From: JAKAGZ01 sp964412105
GTDB taxonomy: Bacteria; Bacteroidota; Ignavibacteria; Ignavibacteriales; Ignavibacteriaceae
Reading direction: 5' to 3'
Assembly: GCA_964412105.1 (NCBI GenBank)
Contig: CAYPNM010000020.1
Location: 1-56,770, forward strand
DNA length: 56,770 nt
Shown: in pieces, positions 52,452-56,770 of the stretch
Numbering within the stretch: position 1 is the stretch's first letter
How the letters are laid out: each line of letters opens with the position of its first letter
Notes under the pieces: model-generated
What the model saw: the letters and a program-made list of their open reading frames with translations, nothing else
Database searches by the model: none
Told to the model about the DNA's origin: nothing
Position numbers and translations under genes: made by a program

Positions 52452-52910
52452 ATGCCTAAAATAAAGGTTCTTTTTGTTTGTGTGCATAACAGTGCCAGAA
52501 GCCAGATGGCGGAAGCTTATTTGAATCAACTGCGTGGTGATTCTTTCCAAGCTGAAAGCGCGGGCCTTGAACCGGGAATACTGAATCCTATAGTTGTCGA
52601 AGTTATGAAAGAGGAAGGCATTGATATTTCTAATAATAAAACTAAAAGCGTGTTTGATTTTTTTAAGCAAGGTAGAATGTATTCATATGTAATAACCGTT
52701 TGTGATGAATCAGCCGCAGAGGGATGCCCTATTTTTCCCGGTGTATGCAATCGATTGCATTGGAGTTTCAGAGATCCGTCCTCTTTGCAAGGATCCCACC
52801 AGGAAAAACTTGAAGCAACAAGAATCATTCGTGACCAGATCAAAAGCCGAATTGAAGAATGGCTAAGTGAAATTGAAAATGCAGGGGCCCCTGGCCCGGA
52901 GAAAAACTAG
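52452..52910 (+). CDS. arsC: Arsenate reductase, thioredoxin-coupled LMW-PTPase type
   Basis: A 152-residue enzyme of the low-molecular-weight phosphatase fold. The anion loop is CVHNSARS (nucleophile Cys 10, Arg 16), and further cysteines at 84, 92 and 99 (ITVCDESAAEGCPIFPGVCN) carry the disulfide relay of the thioredoxin-dependent ArsC. The catalytic Asp lies in HWSFRDPSS. It reduces arsenate to arsenite for export by the ACR3 pump encoded one base after its stop. The preceding thioredoxin-like protein is a natural reductant. Length and motifs are standard. Confidence 0.95.
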   Translation: MPKIKVLFVCVHNSARSQMAEAYLNQLRGDSFQAESAGLEPGILNPIVVEVMKEEGIDISNNKTKSVFDFFKQGRMYSYVITVCDESAAEGCPIFPGVCNRLHWSFRDPSSLQGSHQEKLEATRIIRDQIKSRIEEWLSEIENAGAPGPEKN

Positions 52911-52911
52911 T

Positions 52912-53973
52912 ATGTCAACAGTTGCTAAAAGATTATCATTCCTTGACAGATATTTAACTCTCTGGATTTTTCTTGCGATGTTCATCGGGGTTTTTTCAGG
53001 TTACCTGTTTCCGGACATAGTTGATTTTTGGAATTCATTTCAGTCTGGTACTACGAATATTCCAATAGCTATCGGGTTGATTTTGATGATGTATCCGCCG
53101 CTGGCAAAAGTAAAGTATGAAGAACTTGGAGACGTTTTTAGAAATATGAAAGTCCTGTCCCTTTCATTAGTTCAGAACTGGATAATAGGACCTATATTAA
53201 TGTTTTTCCTCGCGATAATTTTTTTGCAGGGTTACCCGGCATATATGGCAGGCCTAATTATGATTGGCCTTGCACGCTGTATTGCGATGGTAATTGTCTG
53301 GAATGAGCTCGCAAAGGGCGATACGGAATATGCTGCTGGATTAGTTGCATTCAATTCAATCTTTCAGGTTTTGTTTTTCTCATTTTATGCATACGTGTTT
53401 TTGACTATTCTGCCTTCTGTCTTAGGATTAAAAACATTTAAGATCGATATAACAATTGGTCAAATTGCCGAGAGTGTTTTTATTTATCTTGGAATTCCTT
53501 TCATAGCGGGTATTATTACAAGGTTCTCGCTAATTAAATTGAAAAATAAAGAGTGGTATCACACTAAGTTTATTCCTAAAATAAGTCCATTAACCCTGAT
53601 AGCGCTTCTGTTTACAATCATTGTGATGTTTTCCTTAAAAGGAGAGTACATTGTAAAAATACCTCTTGATGTAATACGGATAGCAATCCCGCTTGTCTTT
53701 TATTTTATTATAATGTTTTTAGTGTCGTTTTATATGGGAAGGAAAATTGGCGCGGATTATTCAAAGACTGCAACAATTTCTTTTACTGCAGCAAGCAACA
53801 ATTTTGAATTAGCCATAGCAGTTGCGGTCGCAGTATTTGGGATTAATAGCGGAGAAGCTTTTGCAGCAGTTATAGGTCCACTTGTAGAAGTGCCGGTTCT
53901 TATCAGTCTTGTAAATGTTGCACTGTGGTTTAAGAAAAAATACTTCATAGCTGAAATAAAAGGTGTTGCTTAA
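52912..53973 (+). CDS. acr3: Arsenite efflux transporter, ACR3 family
   Basis: A 353-residue protein with ten membrane helices, from the ATG at 52912; the frame is open further upstream but overlaps arsC there. The start MSTVAKRLSFLDRYLTLWIF is the usual ACR3 N-terminus. The conserved cysteine is in GLARCIAMVIVWNELAKGD, and the later helix contains SFTAASNNFELAIAVAVAVFG and GPLVEVPVLISLV. It expels arsenite and possibly antimonite driven by the proton gradient. Its start follows the arsC stop (TAG) by a single base, so they are co-translated. Confidence 0.95.
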   Translation: MSTVAKRLSFLDRYLTLWIFLAMFIGVFSGYLFPDIVDFWNSFQSGTTNIPIAIGLILMMYPPLAKVKYEELGDVFRNMKVLSLSLVQNWIIGPILMFFLAIIFLQGYPAYMAGLIMIGLARCIAMVIVWNELAKGDTEYAAGLVAFNSIFQVLFFSFYAYVFLTILPSVLGLKTFKIDITIGQIAESVFIYLGIPFIAGIITRFSLIKLKNKEWYHTKFIPKISPLTLIALLFTIIVMFSLKGEYIVKIPLDVIRIAIPLVFYFIIMFLVSFYMGRKIGADYSKTATISFTAASNNFELAIAVAVAVFGINSGEAFAAVIGPLVEVPVLISLVNVALWFKKKYFIAEIKGVA

Positions 53974-54005
53974 GTCAATAACTGAGAATAATTGGGGAAG
54001 ATAAA

Positions 54006-55055
54006 ATGACATCAATATCCGGGACAATAAAATTAAATAAGAATATTGCAATTACTGCTATTCCCTTTCTGCTTATCCCGGTCTGGGTTTTTGTTTATAT
54101 AAGCCTGGATAGCATTGCTAATTGGATAGTCTATGATATATTTGACCTTTCACAAAATGCTCATATAACAAACGCGGTTTCTTTTTTCATTTTTGAAGTT
54201 CCAAAAGTTCTGCTGCTTCTTTTGCTTATAGTTTTTATAGTGGGAATAATAAGAACTTACTTTTCTCCGGAAAGAACCCGCAAAATGCTGGGCGGTAAAA
54301 AGCTTTTTACAGGCAATATATTTGCAAGCCTGCTCGGTATAGTAACTCCGTTTTGTTCGTGCTCAGCCATTCCCCTTTTCCTTGGATTCGTCGAATCGGG
54401 AATCCCGCTTGGTGTTACTTTTTCATTTCTTATCGCGGCTCCAATGATCAATGAAATAGCAGTAGTTTTATTGTTTGGCTTATTCGGCTGGCAGACTACC
54501 CTGCTTTATATTTCAACCGGATTAATCATAGCTATACTGGCCGGTTATGTGATAGGCAAATTAAATCTTGAAAGGTATGTCGAAAAATGGGTCTACGAGA
54601 TTAAAGCGGGAAATATAGAAATAGCTGAAGAAAAGATATTTTTCAATCAACGGATACATTCAGGGATAGTGGCAGTTAAAGAGATCGTAGGAAAAGTCTG
54701 GTTTTATATTGTAATAGGTATAGCAGTAGGAGCGTTGATCCACGGCTATGTTCCTCAGAATTTTATGGCAGGCATAATGGGTAAAAGCGCATGGTGGTCC
54801 GTACCTGCTGCAGTTTTAATAGGGGTCCCAATGTATTCAAATGCAGCGGGGATCATCCCGATAGTTCAGGCATTGCTTGAAAAAGGAGCATCACTGGGTA
54901 CGGTGCTTGCATTTATGATGTCCGTAATTGGTTTATCTCTTCCCGAAACAATTATACTAAAGAAAGTATTAAGGATGCAGTTGATTTTTATTTTTGTTAG
55001 TGTAGTCGCTGTCGGAATAATTGTAGTAGGTCTTCTATTCAATCTGATCGTCTGA
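54006..55055 (+). CDS. DUF318/ArsP-like permease
   Basis: A 349-residue membrane protein with about eight helices. The diagnostic TPFCSCSAIPLFLGFVESG (cysteines in FCSCS) and LIAAPMINEIAVVLLFGLFGW mark the DUF318 permease family; the second half repeats GVPMYSNAAGIIPIVQALLEKG and SVIGLSLPETIIL. ArsP members expel trivalent organoarsenicals, but other members serve unknown ions. It lies 33 bases after acr3 on the same strand and its usual partner, the CTNC thioredoxin-like protein, is in the same operon. Arsenical export is plausible; the specific substrate is not proven. Confidence 0.82.
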   Translation: MTSISGTIKLNKNIAITAIPFLLIPVWVFVYISLDSIANWIVYDIFDLSQNAHITNAVSFFIFEVPKVLLLLLLIVFIVGIIRTYFSPERTRKMLGGKKLFTGNIFASLLGIVTPFCSCSAIPLFLGFVESGIPLGVTFSFLIAAPMINEIAVVLLFGLFGWQTTLLYISTGLIIAILAGYVIGKLNLERYVEKWVYEIKAGNIEIAEEKIFFNQRIHSGIVAVKEIVGKVWFYIVIGIAVGALIHGYVPQNFMAGIMGKSAWWSVPAAVLIGVPMYSNAAGIIPIVQALLEKGASLGTVLAFMMSVIGLSLPETIILKKVLRMQLIFIFVSVVAVGIIVVGLLFNLIV

Positions 55056-55434
55056 TTAATCTACAGTATTAGTTTTAGTTAAGTTGTATTCTTTACCTGC
55101 CTTTTTTAATGACCTGAAATATTTTTCCTTTTTCTGGCCTAAAATAAATTCGACACCAAGATTTTCTATATGTTACAACTACCAATTGTGTTTTCTGCAT
55201 ATTAAAAAAATTGCGCCTGTGCCGCCGTTAAGCGGGAATAAGAAATTGAATGAAGCGAAGTGTTTGCCTTAAGGTATTGCCATTTCGACGATCCTGACAA
55301 AGTCGGAAAAGGAGAAATCTTTTTTAAGTAGCAGCTTCTTTTGCCTCTGCCTAATTTATAAGTCTCTGACTTATATTGATTTTAGATAAAATTCATTGTA
55401 ATTTTATTTAAATTCTGTTAATTGGGAGGGGAAA
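55056..55434. other. Intergenic region with possible decayed minus-strand ORF
   Basis: No intact gene. On the minus strand, one frame gives MQKTQLVVVT (ATG near 55200) and another continues as ENLGVEFILGQKK then YFRSLKKAGKEYNLTKT, ending near 55057. Joining them needs a single frameshift, so this may be a broken small gene. On the plus strand a fragment reading HFDDPDKVGKGEIFFK before a stop lies around 55281-55329. A GGGAGGGG ribosome binding site for the next gene is at 55424-55431. Confidence 0.35.
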
Positions 55435-56770
55435 ATGAACTCGAAAAAAATCTTAATTAACCTGCCTGCTTTAATAATAGCATTCCTTTTAATAAATATC
55501 CCTTTATTTAGCCAGGACACAACAAAAGGTGTGATGGATGTTGGAAATATAACTTCTTGGATAAGAAATGATGGATTCCATCCAACAATTGTAAAGGAAG
55601 GAGGACTTGATGGAAATCTATGGAATGGTAATTTCCCAAAAGGAACCGCTGGCGGTGTCTATACGGAAGGCATTGTATGGGGAGGAAAGGTTTACGATGG
55701 GAATAACCAGCAACTTGTAAGAGTAAATGGTTCAACTTACTCTAATGGGAACTATCCGCTTACGCGTTTATATAGAGTTAGATCGTATTTTGATAAAAAG
55801 TATCTTAAGGATGATGCGGCAAATACTTTTTTAGTTCCTGATAGTGCAGTTACCGATTCAATGATTAACATAGTTTATGAACAATATCAAAAAGACTGGA
55901 ATGAATGGCCCGCTGATAAAGGAGCCCCGTTTTATGATAAAAACAAGGATGGCAAATATGAACCGGACATAGATATACCTGGCATACCAGGCGCTTCCCA
56001 AACGATCTGGATATCTTATGATGACAGAAACTCTGTTAATTCATATGGTTCTCAGCCAATAGGAATCGAAGTGCAACAAACATTCTGGGCTTATGATGAT
56101 CAGGAAAATTTAGATAATGTGATATTTCAGAATGACAAATTAATTTACAAAGGGCTAAGTACTTCTGCACCAGACTCACACATAGACAGCATGTCCATAG
56201 TAAACTTTGTTGATATAGATGATGGCTACTGTTGTGATGATTTTATAGGATGTGACACTACAATTAATTTAGGATATGAATATAATGCTCACGCAGTTGA
56301 TTATATATATAAGAATTATTTTTCTACAGTACCTGCTATTGGTTCTGCATTTATTCACGGAGTAGCTGAAAGGACAGGAAATCCTTCAGATAGCGCCATT
56401 ATAGATTTAAAATGGAAAAAAGGATATAAATATTTTAATTCAAAACCGATGACGATATATATTGCTCACAGGACTAGTGCTGGTGATTTTATCGATCCGG
56501 ACCCTCAAGCTTATACTGGCACTCTTGAGTTTTACAATTTAATGAGGGGCTATAATCCAAGTGTCGGATATCCAGACAACTACCCATTTTATGATGATAA
56601 AAGTAACCCCATTGAGGGTTACGGAACATATATGCTTCCCGGTGATCCTGTTACAGGAAGCGGATGGATTGATGGTGTGTTAGCACCTGCGGGTGATAGA
56701 AGAATGTGGATGGTTACAGGCCCGTTTTCATTGCAATTAGGTGACACGGCAGAAGTGACACTTGCACTTG
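55435..56770 (+). CDS. Large secreted protein, Ignavibacteria T9SS-cargo type (3' end outside window)
   Basis: From the ATG at 55435, preceded by GGGAGGGG, the frame is open to the right edge (445 residues seen). The signal peptide runs MNSKKILINLPALIIAFLLI to about SQ. The mature part carries VGNITSWIRNDGF, GLDGNLWNGNFPKGTAGGVYTEGIVWGG, a Ca-binding-like DKNKDGKYEPD then IPGIPGASQTIW, and later CCDDFIGCDTT. The segment GSGWIDGVLAPAGDRRMWM then TGPFSLQLGDTAEV belongs to long secreted proteins I associate with this lineage, normally ending in a T9SS sorting domain. That C-terminus is beyond the window, so T9SS export is inferred. No enzymatic motif is seen. Confidence 0.78.
   Translation, partial: MNSKKILINLPALIIAFLLINIPLFSQDTTKGVMDVGNITSWIRNDGFHPTIVKEGGLDGNLWNGNFPKGTAGGVYTEGIVWGGKVYDGNNQQLVRVNGSTYSNGNYPLTRLYRVRSYFDKKYLKDDAANTFLVPDSAVTDSMINIVYEQYQKDWNEWPADKGAPFYDKNKDGKYEPDIDIPGIPGASQTIWISYDDRNSVNSYGSQPIGIEVQQTFWAYDDQENLDNVIFQNDKLIYKGLSTSAPDSHIDSMSIVNFVDIDDGYCCDDFIGCDTTINLGYEYNAHAVDYIYKNYFSTVPAIGSAFIHGVAERTGNPSDSAIIDLKWKKGYKYFNSKPMTIYIAHRTSAGDFIDPDPQAYTGTLEFYNLMRGYNPSVGYPDNYPFYDDKSNPIEGYGTYMLPGDPVTGSGWIDGVLAPAGDRRMWMVTGPFSLQLGDTAEVTLAL

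Noticed and set aside
55084..55272. 62-codon open stretch on the plus strand after the permease
   Set aside because: Sequence is low-complexity and unfamiliar, and the opposite strand looks more protein-like.

Overview
The window looks like a chromosomal segment from a low-GC, Gram-negative bacterium of the Ignavibacteria/Bacteroidota-Chlorobi group. The evidence is two PorV/PorQ-type outer-membrane proteins, secreted proteins of type IX secretion (T9SS) style, a fused E1/E2 2-oxoglutarate decarboxylase, RND/TolC efflux and weak or absent Shine-Dalgarno sequences at many starts. This placement is inferred from gene content, not from a marker gene. No CRISPR array, transposase, integrase or rRNA was seen.

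Layout. (1) 1-7759, minus strand: a tightly packed run holding a T9SS-like beta-propeller cargo, two PorV/PorQ paralogues, a GT39-like membrane glycosyltransferase, a FemAB/GNAT-like transferase, a GT4 glycosyltransferase and a flippase that runs off the left edge. It reads as a surface-glycan plus secretion operon. (2) 7932-12490, minus strand: polysaccharide deacetylase, GT2, radical SAM protein, DUF1207-like barrel and M50 site-2 protease. (3) 12597-20469: an EamA transporter, PdxH, the 1207-residue Kgd-like fusion and a 5TM/PAS hybrid sensor kinase. (4) 21496-26273: an intact tRNA-Gly(CCC), a four-gene overlapping operon (response regulator, YaiO-like TPR/beta-barrel, HEAT protein, processive GT2), a decayed copy of the 3' half of the same tRNA-Gly, then tRNA-Val(TAC). 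The arrangement resembles an old tRNA-targeted island whose integrase is gone.

(5) 26527-31577: a cyclic-nucleotide-domain histidine kinase overlapping a response regulator/glutaredoxin-like/thioredoxin-reductase-like fusion. Both redox CxxC sites of the fusion are replaced. A small conserved protein, a rhodanese and a W/Y-rich lipoprotein follow. (6) 31604-40850, minus strand: isochorismatase-like hydrolase, SDR, quinone oxidoreductase, aldo/keto reductase and a complete TolC-MFP-RND efflux operon with a clear terminator. (7) 41384-48377: mostly small or uncharacterised genes (TerB-like, DUF1003, SpoIIE-type phosphatase, VAT1-like oxidoreductase, an E-set/CBM-like plus LTxxQ protein, a MetA-type outer-membrane protein). 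(8) 48378-55055: gene relics including a frameshifted DoxX, a small exported His/Cys protein, ChrA, then an arsenic island: methyltransferase, ArsR, thioredoxin-like protein, ArsC, ACR3 and a DUF318/ArsP-like permease. Two near-identical palindromic operators flank arsR. (9) 55435 to the right edge: the first 445 residues of a large secreted protein.

The strongest candidates for something new are the tRNA-bounded RR/YaiO/HEAT/GT2 module and the kinase plus cysteine-less RR-Grx-TrxR fusion. All functional statements rest on reading motifs by eye; no database search was possible.
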